Assembly: GCF_002162035.1 (NCBI RefSeq)
Contig: NZ_CP021138.1
Location: 1,736,001-1,800,000, forward strand
DNA length: 64,000 nt
Source: Sulfuriferula sp. AH1
GTDB taxonomy: Bacteria; Pseudomonadota; Gammaproteobacteria; Burkholderiales; Sulfuriferulaceae
Reading direction: 5' to 3'
Shown here one piece after another: positions 54,828-64,000 of the stretch (position 1 is the first letter of the stretch; every line of letters starts with the position of its first letter). Below the pieces are notes generated by a model. That model was not told the DNA's origin. It searched no databases and was given only the letters and a program-made list of their open reading frames with translations. Position numbers and translations under genes: made by a program.

Positions 54828-55277
54828 TCATGCCAAGCCTTCATCCCTAAGTTTTTTCCGCATAGCAGGAATCCAGACGTTAAGGCGCTGCCTAATTTCA
54901 TTACGCACGCGACGAAATACGGCCAATTTTTCTTCTGCTGTCCCTTGTACCTCAGCAGGATCATCATAACCCCAGTGTATGTTCTCGCCATCACGAGGGA
55001 AGGAGGGGCAACTATCCCTGGCCCGATCACAGACCGTGATCATGTAATCAAACTGAATTTCCTCGTATTCATTAAGATGTTTGCTGCGCTGGCCGGAAAT
55101 GTCGATATCAATTTCCGCCATCACCTTTACCGCAAGCGGATTCAATTCCTTGGGTTCAAGTCCCGCGCTGTAGACCTCAAAATCCTTACTGCCAAAGGCT
55201 CGCAACAATCCTTCCGCCATTTGAGAACGGGCAGAGTTGGCAGTACATAAAAACATCACACGAATTGGATAGTGCAT
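54828..55277 (-). CDS. arsC: second arsenate reductase / low-molecular-weight phosphatase
   Basis: A 149-residue protein: VMFLCTANSARSQMAEGLL P-loop, then ITVCDRARDSCPSFP with extra redox cysteines and HWGYDDPAEVQG. The cysteines resemble thioredoxin-coupled ArsC. GAAGGAAATCTAT before ATG 55277 sets the start. Independent of the main ars operon and only distantly like its ArsC. Confidence 0.92.
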   Translation of the reverse strand: MHYPIRVMFLCTANSARSQMAEGLLRAFGSKDFEVYSAGLEPKELNPLAVKVMAEIDIDISGQRSKHLNEYEEIQFDYMITVCDRARDSCPSFPRDGENIHWGYDDPAEVQGTAEEKLAVFRRVRNEIRQRLNVWIPAMRKKLRDEGLA

Positions 55278-55379
55278 ATAGATTTCCTTCAGCAATAGTC
55301 TAATTTTCAAAATATCAGCAAGCTACGACTGCCTGCGTTCAGATACACCAATTTCAGATTTTATAGTTCAAACGCCGCA

Positions 55380-56279
55380 TCATAAGGGTTGCTCACCTTT
55401 TACCGTAGGCAAACTCAAGTTAATCCCCCAGTCACTCCAGCCGCCGTTGTACATGCGTGCATCTTGATAACCCAGGCTTTTAAGTTGCAAATAAGCCAGA
55501 CTGGAACGGAATCCATCATGACAATACACATAAACGGTTTTATCTTTCGGGATGGATTTATACATTTCCGCTAATGCAGCTTCAGATTTCCACGTTTGCG
55601 TTTGCCCATCTGCACCATCCAGACTAACGATACTCATCGCGCCAGGGATATGTCCCGCGCTAATCGAATGCGCTACAACCTCCCCTGTGTACATCGCATG
55701 TGGTCTGGCATCAAGCAGCACGATACGGAGATCACGACGGGCAACAACATTATTGTAAATATCAGTCCACTCTACTTTTATATTGTCACGCGCCAATTTA
55801 AGCGATACATGACCTGCTTTACGCACAACAGCATCTCTGCTCAGATCGTTAAATGCAGACCATTCCATGGTGCCGCCGTTGAGTATTTTTACGCGCTTCA
55901 TATCGAAGCCATACAAATCCAATAAATAATAAACACGAGAGGCTAACGCTGTGACTGAATCGTCATAAATCACAATGGTGGAATCATTATCTACGCCCCA
56001 GCCACGCAAAGTCGCTTGAAATGCTTCACGTGTAGGGAATTTCATCGTCGGCACGCAGGTGTTGCAGCCCAGATCAACAAACCGTTTAACCTGTACTGCG
56101 CCAGATATATGCCCAATAGTAAAATAATGATGAGGGTGATAATGCACATCCAATACCACCACTTTCGGATCTTTAATATGTGCAGTCAGCCAATCAGCAT
56201 CTACCAGAAAATCGCGTGCAGCTTATGCGCCCAGCGCCCAAGTCATTAGCAAGAGGGTTAATGCTAAACGTCGTAACAT
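55380..56279 (-). pseudogene. two-domain rhodanese, stop after signal peptide
   Basis: Two rhodanese domains: the first with VVLDVHYHPHHYFTIGHISGA, the second with the catalytic VYVYCHDGFRSSLAY. ATG 56279 starts MLRRLALTLLLMTWALGA, then TAA (56223-56225), then AARDFLVDADWLTAHIKDP in frame. The body stays open from there to 55380. Would be a periplasmic thiosulfate or mercaptopyruvate sulfurtransferase. A shorter cytosolic product from an internal start is conceivable. Confidence 0.78.
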
Positions 56280-56460
56280 GGTATGAAGCCTTCTAAGTAA
56301 TCAAGTGAGTAATATATACGCCATATCGAATATGCGTCAATAAAAATATAACGGCTTTATGAAAAACATGTCACTGGCCAAAATGCAGGTAATAGACGTA
56401 GCGAAAGACTCAACTACGATTCCGTAATTCTTGATGTTGCCAGTGATTTTTGCGACTTAA

Positions 56461-57631
56461 GGATACTCTGAACAACCCCGTCTGCCGCGCAGCGGCAGAC
56501 GGCACTGCTTTAAATTTCAAATCAGCCACGCGAAACGCTTAATACGTGCCTGTTTTTCTGCTGTTTTTGGCCCAGTTCAGGCCGCTTTTCCGACTTCCGG
56601 GCGCACTCATCCCGGTAGGGCCATCAGTTTGTGCCGCACCATCCACAGATTGGATAGCGCAAACAGCGTAACAAGCTGGGCGGTGTTCTTCTTCAAGCCC
56701 TTGTAGCGCACCTTGGCGAATCCGAACTGGCGCTTGAGCACCCGGAACGGGTGCTCTACCTTGGCGCGGATGCCTGCCTTGAGCTTCTCCAGCTTGTCGA
56801 TCAAGGTGTCGCTGGGTTTGTCCTTGTTCAGCGCCCGGCGTTTGCCCGGGCGCATCGCCACGTGCCAGGTGACGCTGGCCTTGGCATCCGGGCGTTTGGC
56901 TGCCCCCTGATAACCGGCATCGCCATAGACTTCCGCTTCCTCGCCATGTAACAGCCCATTGGCTTCAATCACGTCGTGGACATGGCCAGCTGTGCCGCGC
57001 ACGGTGTGGACCAGTCCAGAGTCTGCATCAACACCAATGTGGGCTTTCATGCCGAAGTACCATTGATTGCCTTTCTTGCTCGAGTGCATTTCGGGGTCGC
57101 GGGTCTTGTCTTTGTTCCTGGTCGAGGTGGGCGCCGGGATCAGGGTGGCGTCCACTACGCTGCCGACCTTGAGCAGCAGGCCTTGCCGGGTCAACAGCTG
57201 GTTGACGGTGGTGAGGATCTGTTCGGCCAGCAGGTGCTGTTCGAGCCGGTGGCGAAAGCGCAGGATGGTGCTCTCGTCAGGCAGGCGGGCGTAGTCTTCA
57301 AGCCGGGCAAATTCGCGGTACAGCGGGACGTCGAAGAAGGCTTCTTCCATGCCCGGATCGGACAGGCTGAACCATTGCTGCATGAAGTGGATGCGCAGCA
57401 TGGTTTCAAGCGGGAACGGTGGGCGTCCGTTGTTGCCTTTGGGGTAGTGCGGGGCGATCAGCTTGACCAGTGCCGCCCACGGTACGACGTGGTTCATCTG
57501 TTCGAGGAATTCACGCTTGCGCGTGCGCTTGAGACTGAGGTCTAGATTCAGGGTGGTTTGTTTCATGGGCTCAATGGTGCCACATCAGGCTCAGATGTGG
57601 GACGTGAATGTGGGGGTTTTGCAGAGTTTCC
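56461..57631 (-). mobile_element. IS5-family insertion sequence, complete
   Basis: Ends GGATACTCTGAACAACCCC (56461) and, inverted, GGAAACTCTGCAAAACCCC (57631) match in 16 of 19 bases. Flanks are TTAA on the left and CTAG on the right, both fitting the YTAR target but not identical. A 10-base hairpin at 56479-56501 lies just inside the left end. Confidence 0.85.
56607..57566 (-). CDS. IS5-family transposase
   Basis: A 319-residue DDE transposase: VVDATLIPAPTS (D), VYGDAGYQGAAKR (D) and RAKVEHPFRVLKRQFGF (E in the Y/F-type signature). N-terminal IS5 domain FLEQMNHVVPWAALV. Intact. Confidence 0.95.
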   Translation of the reverse strand: MKQTTLNLDLSLKRTRKREFLEQMNHVVPWAALVKLIAPHYPKGNNGRPPFPLETMLRIHFMQQWFSLSDPGMEEAFFDVPLYREFARLEDYARLPDESTILRFRHRLEQHLLAEQILTTVNQLLTRQGLLLKVGSVVDATLIPAPTSTRNKDKTRDPEMHSSKKGNQWYFGMKAHIGVDADSGLVHTVRGTAGHVHDVIEANGLLHGEEAEVYGDAGYQGAAKRPDAKASVTWHVAMRPGKRRALNKDKPSDTLIDKLEKLKAGIRAKVEHPFRVLKRQFGFAKVRYKGLKKNTAQLVTLFALSNLWMVRHKLMALPG

Positions 57632-57632
57632 C

Positions 57633-58120
57633 TAGAACGAATTCGTGCTCCATTACTGAATATTGGTGATCAAGACAATCTAGCCGAATGGGTTGGCTTG
57701 CTGCCCAAGGCCGTGTGGGCTAATGGGTTCCTTGCCTTGACGAACGAGCTGGCGCCGACTATTGTGCGCATGTTTTCCGGTAGCTACATGTCGGAAGTGC
57801 CACCCTACCAGCTTATAATCTGCCCAAACTGGTTGCGCCGGTTGATGTGGCGCAACCATCCGGACAGCTGACTCCTCTACCTGGATCATTCCGGGCAGAT
57901 TGTGGCCAGGGTAGTTTGGTGGCGCGACGGTGGGCGTGTGGATGTTGAGGACGACGCCATCTGGGGTGAAGACGTCTACGTTAGCGTGACTTCGTCTGGG
58001 CTGGCGCAGATCAAGAAGGCTGGCGGTAGTGTGTCTGTGCTAGTTCACGCCCGCCGCAAGGTGGAGCCCGAAAGCGGTGACGGTGAAGCGCTATCCAGCA
58101 GCGCATCAGGGCGAGATTGA
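57633..58120 (+). pseudogene. unrecognised gene cut by IS5 and by a stop
   Basis: From the IS5 edge an open frame runs LERIRAPLLNIGDQDNLAEW to a TGA at 57869-57871 and continues in the same frame as LLYLDHSGQIVARVVWWRDG to 58120. The N terminus is absent. I do not know the family. The following 58121-58386 shows no gene. Confidence 0.55.
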
Positions 58121-58386
58121 CACATCGCGGCCCGCCGAAAATTTGACGCGGACGCCAGACATCAGTTGGGAGCTGGCTGCACGAATTAATCTTCAGATCA
58201 GCCAGGCCCGCGGTATTTCGAACGAACAGCCCCCGACCGCGTTAGCGCAATGACGAGCTCGTTCTAGAGGCGATATAGCCTGAACCCTTGACATCGCTAC
58301 AGCAGCGTGTGCCGATCTAAGCTCGCTTTCCGATTGGACAGCCGTCGGCCATGAATACACAACTTATTACGAACATCCCTTAAATT

Positions 58387-61347
58387 TTAGCTGCCGATCC
58401 CGGTATTCATGCTTATTTCTGGCACTAGAACCGCCCCCCCTTTTTTTCCTACCCGAACCCGATCTCCAAGTTTTGGAACAAAATCGGTCGGTAGGCGCAC
58501 GACAAATGAACGCCCCGCATCTTGTATCCAGCGGCCATCAGCAGCGATGTGTAAGATGCGGCCAACGGATGCGATTGACTCGTTCTTATTTTTTGGTTTT
58601 TCCTGGTTGGTGAGCAGCCATTCCTCAATCGTGAGCGGTTGTGGAGCTTGTAAGGTTGGCTCGGTTTCGACCATCTGGTTAGTGTCGGCAACAACCGGCG
58701 CGATTGGCTCCTGGTGGTCTGCAAGAGATTCCTCTGTCACTTGATTGGCTGCGAGTTGTGTTTGCGGTTTGGGGTTCGATGAAGGGCCAATCTGCTCAAT
58801 GGCCGAAGCTTTATCAGATGGAAGGGGCACGAACTTTGCGCGCGGGTCGATGGATAAAACCATTGCCCGTAAACGTTCCTGAGGATTTGGTTGAACGATA
58901 ACCTCCTCGATCTGGGTTTCTTCCTTGTAAGCTTTGGTGCGTTCTTGCGATGGATGTTCCCGCTTCGTGGTTTTGTTGGATGTATTTTCTGTTTCGTTTG
59001 ATCTGGCCAATATCGATGGTACCAGTATGATGGTTGTGGCCTGGGTGATTTGCAGCGCAAGGGCGTTGCGACGATTTTCAATCGCTAACTGAAGTTCTGG
59101 ATTGAGGATAGTCATGCCCATATCGTCGGCCAAGCAAGCCATTCTTTCGGCGAATACCGGATCGTCGCCAGTCAAAGTTAAGTGTTTGCCGAATTTTTGT
59201 TGTGCGTGCACAAGTGCGAGACGGATTTCTTCGTCGCTCACTCGTGCTCGATCGAAGGTGACGCGGTTTCCTCGATCGGTGAATAGTTGTTCTCCATCTC
59301 TGTCCCTGTATTCGATATTACCATTTCCTGTGACACGCCACTGGATACAGCTGTATCTGGCAAGTAGGGCATCGACTTCGTAGGGACGCATGGCGTTTTG
59401 TTTAGTGGATCGGATGGCTATTTCTTTTCGTTCTTCTTCGAACAAACGAGCCATTAGTTGGCGATACTGGTGCTCGCTGGCTTCTGGTGTATCTTCTTCG
59501 TTTTCCTCTTCTTTTGAGTCCTTTTCGCTTTCGCTACTGTATTTGGCATCGCGTTGCGCTTGGTAGACAATGCCGCGTAATGCGGATAGGGCTGCTTGGT
59601 CGCCAAGATTGGCTTGCTCGTGAAGCCATACCCGCCAGCCTAATGGGGGTTGGCGGATGTCTCGCAAGGCTTGACTTCTGGATTGGAAGTCGGATTCTGC
59701 TTGCAGTTTTCGGCGCGTGCTTTCTACGTCGATAGCAATGATTACTAGCAGTCTGACAGAGTTATCATAGTTCAGCTTATGACGAGCTTCTAACTTAGCG
59801 GCTTTTGTCTCTTCGCGAATTGTTTTGAGCGTTTGATTTCGGTCGGCTTGGATACTTTTTGTGCGTTTCCAATGGTCGGTGTCGTTTTCGCGAACAAAGC
59901 GCTGATACTGTGAAAAACGTTGACGGAGATCGACGCGGGCTGCGGCACGTTGTTCATTACGTGCTTCACGCTTCGAGTTGTCGCGGGTCAGACTTCTTTG
60001 GCTGCTTTCCGTACTTGTTTTGGGGCGTCGCAAACTCTGATCTTGCCGGGGTTGCCCGTCTCCCAAGTGAAGACGTAGAGCGTCCGGCAGTAGCATTTCA
60101 CTACTTTTTCCGTCGCCATTCAGACTGCTAGTGGGCAATTCATGCAGGCTACCTCTGCGGTGGGTCGGCGGGAGGGATTTATCTGGTTCACCGTGTAGGA
60201 GATGCTGACCAGGATTGGGGGGGATTCCGTTGTCTGGAGCAATTCTGAGGACATGGTTTACTCCTTTGGAAAGTTGGTTGTGAGTGAGATGGGATAAATC
60301 TGGGACGATGCAGGGGGTAGTTACGTTTTCCTCTGCTTCGTCTGTTTCCGTTCTGTCGGACGGGAATGATTGGATGAATGGGTTGGGCTCGGTAGCACCA
60401 TCCGTGAATTTTCCCCAGCGTTTTTCTAGTTCGGGGCATTTTAAAAGGGGCAATCCTTTGCTGGCTGGTAGATCGATGGCCTCGGCAGTTTCGGGTGATG
60501 TGGCACGCAATCGCATTCCGCCTCCGCCTGTGTCGTTAAGCGTGACATCGTGCTTTGCGAGCCAGACATGCAGGGCGTTCCAGTCATGTAGTTTTGGGAG
60601 CGCTTTTTTAAGTGTTCTTGATACGTCTGTCTTGAGCCAATATTCCAGGCTTTCTGGATCGTGCCATGGAGGTAAGTCTTTTTCATGTTTGAATTCAGAA
60701 TGGGCGTAAGGCTGGGTGTTAGTGACTGATTTAGATATTTCAGGATTAAGGACTATTCGTTTTTTGCCGTCATTATTGATTTCAATGATGTAGATTCCAT
60801 TATCATTGGTCCACCCGTGCTTTATTTCGCTTTGGCGCGCGGCCAAGTGCAAGGTTTTTCTTGCCCACTCGATGTTATGTGATCGGTACGTGATTGGGTG
60901 AACTCGGTTTACAGCAATGTGGCAATGCCTATTGTCGGTGTTTCCATGAATAGCAATAACGTATTGGTGTTCGGCCAGCCCTAAAGATTTTATGGCATGT
61001 TCTGCCGCATCAAAAATTAGGTCAGGAAGAGGATGTTCGTGTTCAGGCCAGCTTAAAATGAAATGAAATGTGGGGTCAACGCATCGAGTGTTTTGAGATG
61101 AAACGGCGTTCATCTGGATTGATGCTGTAGAAATGTCAGCGATGCCATGCATACGAATGGCAATGCATTTTTCTTCACTTGTTTGCTTGTCCAAGGAATT
61201 AGTTGAATAGTTAAGGATGTCGCTAAATTTATTCGAAAATAAATGTAATTCCTGATGCTTATTTTCAGTGACGTAATTGACGAGATCGTTAAATGGTTTT
61301 GTAGCGTTAACTTTTCGTTGACGTTGTGAAGGGATGTGGGGAATCAT
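58387..61347 (-). CDS. MOBP-type relaxase with long C-terminal region
   Basis: A 986-residue mobilisation nuclease. The N-terminal domain has the three-histidine metal motif HGNTDNRHCHIAVNRVHP at residues 134-151. Central and C-terminal regions are long and charged, with coiled stretches. It nicks oriT and pilots DNA in conjugative transfer. No coupling protein or pilus genes are in the window, so it would depend on a helper. Confidence 0.88.
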   Translation of the reverse strand: MIPHIPSQRQRKVNATKPFNDLVNYVTENKHQELHLFSNKFSDILNYSTNSLDKQTSEEKCIAIRMHGIADISTASIQMNAVSSQNTRCVDPTFHFILSWPEHEHPLPDLIFDAAEHAIKSLGLAEHQYVIAIHGNTDNRHCHIAVNRVHPITYRSHNIEWARKTLHLAARQSEIKHGWTNDNGIYIIEINNDGKKRIVLNPEISKSVTNTQPYAHSEFKHEKDLPPWHDPESLEYWLKTDVSRTLKKALPKLHDWNALHVWLAKHDVTLNDTGGGGMRLRATSPETAEAIDLPASKGLPLLKCPELEKRWGKFTDGATEPNPFIQSFPSDRTETDEAEENVTTPCIVPDLSHLTHNQLSKGVNHVLRIAPDNGIPPNPGQHLLHGEPDKSLPPTHRRGSLHELPTSSLNGDGKSSEMLLPDALRLHLGDGQPRQDQSLRRPKTSTESSQRSLTRDNSKREARNEQRAAARVDLRQRFSQYQRFVRENDTDHWKRTKSIQADRNQTLKTIREETKAAKLEARHKLNYDNSVRLLVIIAIDVESTRRKLQAESDFQSRSQALRDIRQPPLGWRVWLHEQANLGDQAALSALRGIVYQAQRDAKYSSESEKDSKEEENEEDTPEASEHQYRQLMARLFEEERKEIAIRSTKQNAMRPYEVDALLARYSCIQWRVTGNGNIEYRDRDGEQLFTDRGNRVTFDRARVSDEEIRLALVHAQQKFGKHLTLTGDDPVFAERMACLADDMGMTILNPELQLAIENRRNALALQITQATTIILVPSILARSNETENTSNKTTKREHPSQERTKAYKEETQIEEVIVQPNPQERLRAMVLSIDPRAKFVPLPSDKASAIEQIGPSSNPKPQTQLAANQVTEESLADHQEPIAPVVADTNQMVETEPTLQAPQPLTIEEWLLTNQEKPKNKNESIASVGRILHIAADGRWIQDAGRSFVVRLPTDFVPKLGDRVRVGKKGGAVLVPEISMNTGIGS

Positions 61348-61377
61348 GGATCAAGGATTTCTTGCTGGAATATTAGC

Positions 61378-61704
61378 TTACTTGCTTATCCGCTGCATGG
61401 CTGCTACCGCTTCATTAATCACGGGCCCCCATTCGGATTCTGGAGGCAGGATTCCCAGCTCAACCACGGCCGCGTGTAGGCCAAGAATGGATTTAACTAC
61501 GGCATCAAGAGCTAGCACCATCTGGGATTCGTACCGAACATCGGTGCGGCGTCCAAGAGCGGCACGACGCATGTAGTCACACACAGAAAGGTTTCGTGTC
61601 TTTGCAGCGGCAGTGATAATTTCAGAATCCCTGACGGACACTCGAATGTGCAGGACTGTATTTTTTCGAACTGCATCTGGCAGGAGTTTAAATAATTTTT
61701 TCAT
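61378..61704 (-). CDS. mobC: MobC-like relaxosome accessory protein
   Basis: About 108 residues. RKNTVLHIRVSVRDSEIITAAA and CDYMRRAALGR give the ribbon-helix-helix-like start and family signature of plasmid mobilisation MobC proteins. Starts at MKKLFKLLPDAV inside the end of the upstream truncated relaxase, by a 17-base overlap. Confidence 0.75.
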   Translation of the reverse strand: MKKLFKLLPDAVRKNTVLHIRVSVRDSEIITAAAKTRNLSVCDYMRRAALGRRTDVRYESQMVLALDAVVKSILGLHAAVVELGILPPESEWGPVINEAVAAMQRISK

Positions 61705-62347
61705 GCGGCAGCATCTCCTCGGCAATGTGGTTGGCATGTTTTTGATTCATGACGATACGCTTTTGATTGGTCTTGTCGATTTCGACGATATAGATGCCGT
61801 TTTCGTTCGCCCAGCCATGCTTAATTTCGCTTTCCCTTGCCGCTAAATGCAGAGTTGTTATTGACCATTTGATATTGTGCGAGCGGAAAGTTTCAGGGTG
61901 GATCCGGTTGATGGTGATGTGGCAATGAGTGTTGAGTATATTGCCATGGACGACGAGAATGTACTGGTGGTCAGCTAAGCCGATTGACTTGATGGCATGT
62001 TTGGCGGCGTCGAATATGTCGTCTGGATCAGGGTGTTCGTTCTCAGGCCAACTCAAAGTAAAACGGAATAAGGGATCTAAGCATCGCGTGTTGCGCGATG
62101 AAACAACATTCATTTCTATTGTGGCAGTCGTAATATCAATCACGCCATTGGTACTAATGGCAATACACTTTACCTTGTTAGCTGTTTTATAACCTGGGTA
62201 GACGTAATTCTGGATCTGGTCAAAGATGCTGGAAAGCCGCTGCATTTTTTTCAGAATTTTATTCCCTGGGATGCCGCAGATAATGTTGTTGAATGGCTGG
62301 CTATCGCTGGATCTTTGCTGTCGTTTGGCGGCGATGCGTGGGATCAA
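61688..62347 (-). CDS. truncated second relaxase, N-terminal domain
   Basis: 219 residues collinear with the first 220 of the large relaxase (about half identical), including HGNILNTHCHITINRIHP with all three histidines. It stops where the large protein continues. Either a decayed copy or a working stand-alone nicking domain. Confidence 0.8.
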   Translation of the reverse strand: MIPRIAAKRQQRSSDSQPFNNIICGIPGNKILKKMQRLSSIFDQIQNYVYPGYKTANKVKCIAISTNGVIDITTATIEMNVVSSRNTRCLDPLFRFTLSWPENEHPDPDDIFDAAKHAIKSIGLADHQYILVVHGNILNTHCHITINRIHPETFRSHNIKWSITTLHLAARESEIKHGWANENGIYIVEIDKTNQKRIVMNQKHANHIAEEMLPHEKII

Positions 62348-62437
62348 AATATTCTCCTTGCGTGTATTAATTCATTATTTACAGAGTGATTCGTAGGGGT
62401 GGTAGTGAAAACCGTCTTTATTCCATAAGTAGTTATT

Positions 62438-62722
62438 TCATAACTCATATGTCGATAGAGATTTGCGCAGTTCCGCTACGTTCCATGCTGATATATGCGG
62501 AGTTATTTTACGGGGTGCCGGCAATGTGCCGCGTTTTACCATTCGCCAGACAGTTGCCGCAGAACAACCGAACAACCCCTGAACCACAGCTTGCCGAACA
62601 TTCGCTGAGTCGGGCAATGAATCGAAGTTTTTGAGAGCATCGGGGATCATGCTCGTGTTCCCGTTTTTATTGCTTAAAGGAATAATATTGCGATTTTTTA
62701 CTTCAAGTTTTATATGCTTCAT
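62438..62722 (-). CDS. AlpA/helix-turn-helix regulator
   Basis: A 94-residue protein with SANVRQAVVQGLFGCSAATVWRMVKRGTLPAP, the helix-turn-helix of AlpA/excisionase-type regulators found on integrative elements. Upstream of the mobilisation genes on the same strand. Confidence 0.8.
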   Translation of the reverse strand: MKHIKLEVKNRNIIPLSNKNGNTSMIPDALKNFDSLPDSANVRQAVVQGLFGCSAATVWRMVKRGTLPAPRKITPHISAWNVAELRKSLSTYEL

Positions 62723-62911
62723 TTTTAATCACCTTTGTAATGTCTATATTAATCATAAAATTTACGAGCATTGCCGCAGCACTCCCACTCGGCGGTGATA
62801 CACTGATCAAAATAGAGTTTAATGATTGTTATTTGAAACAGCATCTCCCGAATTCAGCTAAATTGTACTGATTTCGGCGATTGACAATTCTAACGATAAG
62901 TGTTTTGAATC

Positions 62912-63850
62912 ATGGGTAATAAAAAAAATGAAGACAAATGGCTTCCCGCCACCCCTCTGAGGATCAAGGCATTTGCTTGTTCACTTTTGCCTGATGTTGA
63001 TGATCATCTTGGGCAGGGGGTCAAGACACGGGGTATTCAACAAATTTTGTCGATGCTTAAAAATCCAATAAACAACATATCTGAAACAACAATTAGGAGT
63101 TGGCTAGCTGGGGAAAAACAACCCAGCAAGTTATATGTCAATTGGATTAAGCAGGGATTGCCAGAATGCGCAGATTGGCTGGAACCAGATCTTGATTCTT
63201 CGTCGTTGCGTCGATTTATTTGTGCATTGGATATTTGGGGCTCCCGGATTGACAGCCCCAGAAGAAAATTGGATACAGCTTCATCGGTCATAACCGTTGG
63301 GAAAGGCTTGGCTGTTTTGGCAAAACGTTGGGGCCCTACTCCAATTAAATATAGTTTGTATGACGCCATCATTCCAAGTCTAAAGCGCCTTGTTCCTCAC
63401 CAAATTTCTCCCACTCTCTATCAATCTTTCAATCCTTTTTCATTAATGGAATTTATGTTTAGATGTGGCCCTTACCTTGAATTAACTAGTGATGAGTTCA
63501 CAGAATGGGCCATTGATCTTGCGTCATTGACCTTAATAACTGAAGCATTTATTGAGGGAACATCGATGGATGAACGGCGTTATTCTGGGGCAGGAGGGGA
63601 TTACAGTCGTTTAACCTATCGTATTTTCTTTCTAGGTCATGGGAATTGGCCCAATTTAGAGTCCGTGAAAGAAGAGTTGGAGCTCTTCGCCCCTGTGTTC
63701 GAAGATTCTGCAATAGACTACCCCCAATATCTGATGAGAGCACGAAAGGTGATTGAGCATGAATTGCTGTCTATCGGTAGCGACTTGTCGATTGTAAAAG
63801 AACTTTCATATCGTATTAAAGATCGCAACAGGATGTGGTCGGAACCCTAG
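62912..63850 (+). CDS. protein of unknown function
   Basis: A 312-residue soluble protein, divergent from the AlpA-like gene. I do not recognise it. There is a possible helix-turn-helix near residue 55 (ISETTIRSWLAGEKQPSKLY), then a helical region. AT-rich. A TTGACA lies 26 bases upstream of the ATG. May be an element-borne regulator. Confidence 0.7.
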   Translation: MGNKKNEDKWLPATPLRIKAFACSLLPDVDDHLGQGVKTRGIQQILSMLKNPINNISETTIRSWLAGEKQPSKLYVNWIKQGLPECADWLEPDLDSSSLRRFICALDIWGSRIDSPRRKLDTASSVITVGKGLAVLAKRWGPTPIKYSLYDAIIPSLKRLVPHQISPTLYQSFNPFSLMEFMFRCGPYLELTSDEFTEWAIDLASLTLITEAFIEGTSMDERRYSGAGGDYSRLTYRIFFLGHGNWPNLESVKEELELFAPVFEDSAIDYPQYLMRARKVIEHELLSIGSDLSIVKELSYRIKDRNRMWSEP

Positions 63851-64000
63851 GCACACACGACCGAGGTAAAGCGCACTTCGTCACGCAGAAGTAACTCTAG
63901 CCGTTCACCCAGCAAGCGCCATGCTTCGGCCTGTTCGGCTTCTAGCTTTTGGCGCTGGTATATGCGTAAAAGCTTGTTCTGTTCGACATGGTTAAGACAT
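63847..64000 (-). CDS. C-terminal part of an unknown gene at window edge
   Basis: A minus-strand frame open from the window end gives HVEQNKLLRIYQRQKLEAEQ then EAWRLLGERLELLLRDEVRF and stops at 63847, convergent with the previous gene by overlapping stop codons. Helical and charged. Family unknown. Confidence 0.5.
   Translation of the reverse strand, partial: CLNHVEQNKLLRIYQRQKLEAEQAEAWRLLGERLELLLRDEVRFTSVVCA

Noticed and set aside
1-64000. tRNA or rRNA genes and tRNA attachment sites
   Set aside because: None recognised by eye on either strand; a covariance search would be needed to exclude them.

Overview
The window looks like chromosomal accessory DNA from a chemolithotrophic betaproteobacterium. 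That is inferred from the betaproteobacterial-type porin, the Gallionella/Thiobacillus-like sulfur genes and the arsenite oxidase cluster; no rRNA or tRNA gene is present to fix the taxonomy. Most of the window is about arsenic, metals, sulfur and molybdenum cofactor, with many insertion sequences and broken genes.

Layout. 0-3.2 kb: an IS21 (istB) remnant, a chemoreceptor and a decayed IS3 copy. 3.2-12.3 kb: a one-strand sulfate-assimilation operon (tauE-type transporter, sulfite reductase fused to a TusA domain, cysH, cysD, cysN, ferredoxin, cysG) with a divergent cysB-like regulator. 12.5-23.2 kb: moeB, a cytochrome c, a porin and aioA/aioB on the minus strand, divergent from aioX-aioS-aioR; the aioB upstream region carries a sigma-54 promoter and two matching inverted repeats. 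23.2-35 kb: a metal-response locus comprising a bufferin cassette (bufA1-bufB-bufC), a ZntR/MerR-type regulator, a small thioredoxin-like protein, two CcdA-like membrane proteins, a DsrE-like and a DsbC/G-like periplasmic protein, and a TolC/adaptor/RND efflux system. Two MerR-type promoters with the same 20-bp spacer serve it and a third copy lies at 35.5 kb. 35.5-44.2 kb: an arsenic-resistance operon (arsR-arsC-arsD-arsA-FAD oxidoreductase-CBS protein-arsB) flanked by pstCA and phoU remnants. 44.4-46 kb: tatA, tatB and a tatC cut by IS66 debris, then psiE. 46-51.8 kb: molybdenum cofactor genes moaC, moaA, mobB, moeA, moaD, moaE and mobA. 52.1-58.1 kb: an intact IS3-family element, a frameshifted tauE, a second arsC, several genes broken by stop codons and an intact IS5-family element. 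58.4-64 kb: a mobilisation module (MOBP-type relaxase, MobC-like protein, second truncated relaxase, AlpA-like regulator) and an unrecognised gene.

How it fits together: AioX, AioS and AioR would sense arsenite and switch on aioBA through sigma-54. AioA needs a bis-guanine-dinucleotide molybdenum cofactor, supplied by the moa/moe/mob genes; AioB carries a Tat signal, matching the local tat genes; the cytochrome c is a plausible electron acceptor. The arsenate produced is reduced by ArsC and arsenite exported by ArsB/ArsA with ArsD. The bufferin/redox/efflux block is the least conventional part of the window.
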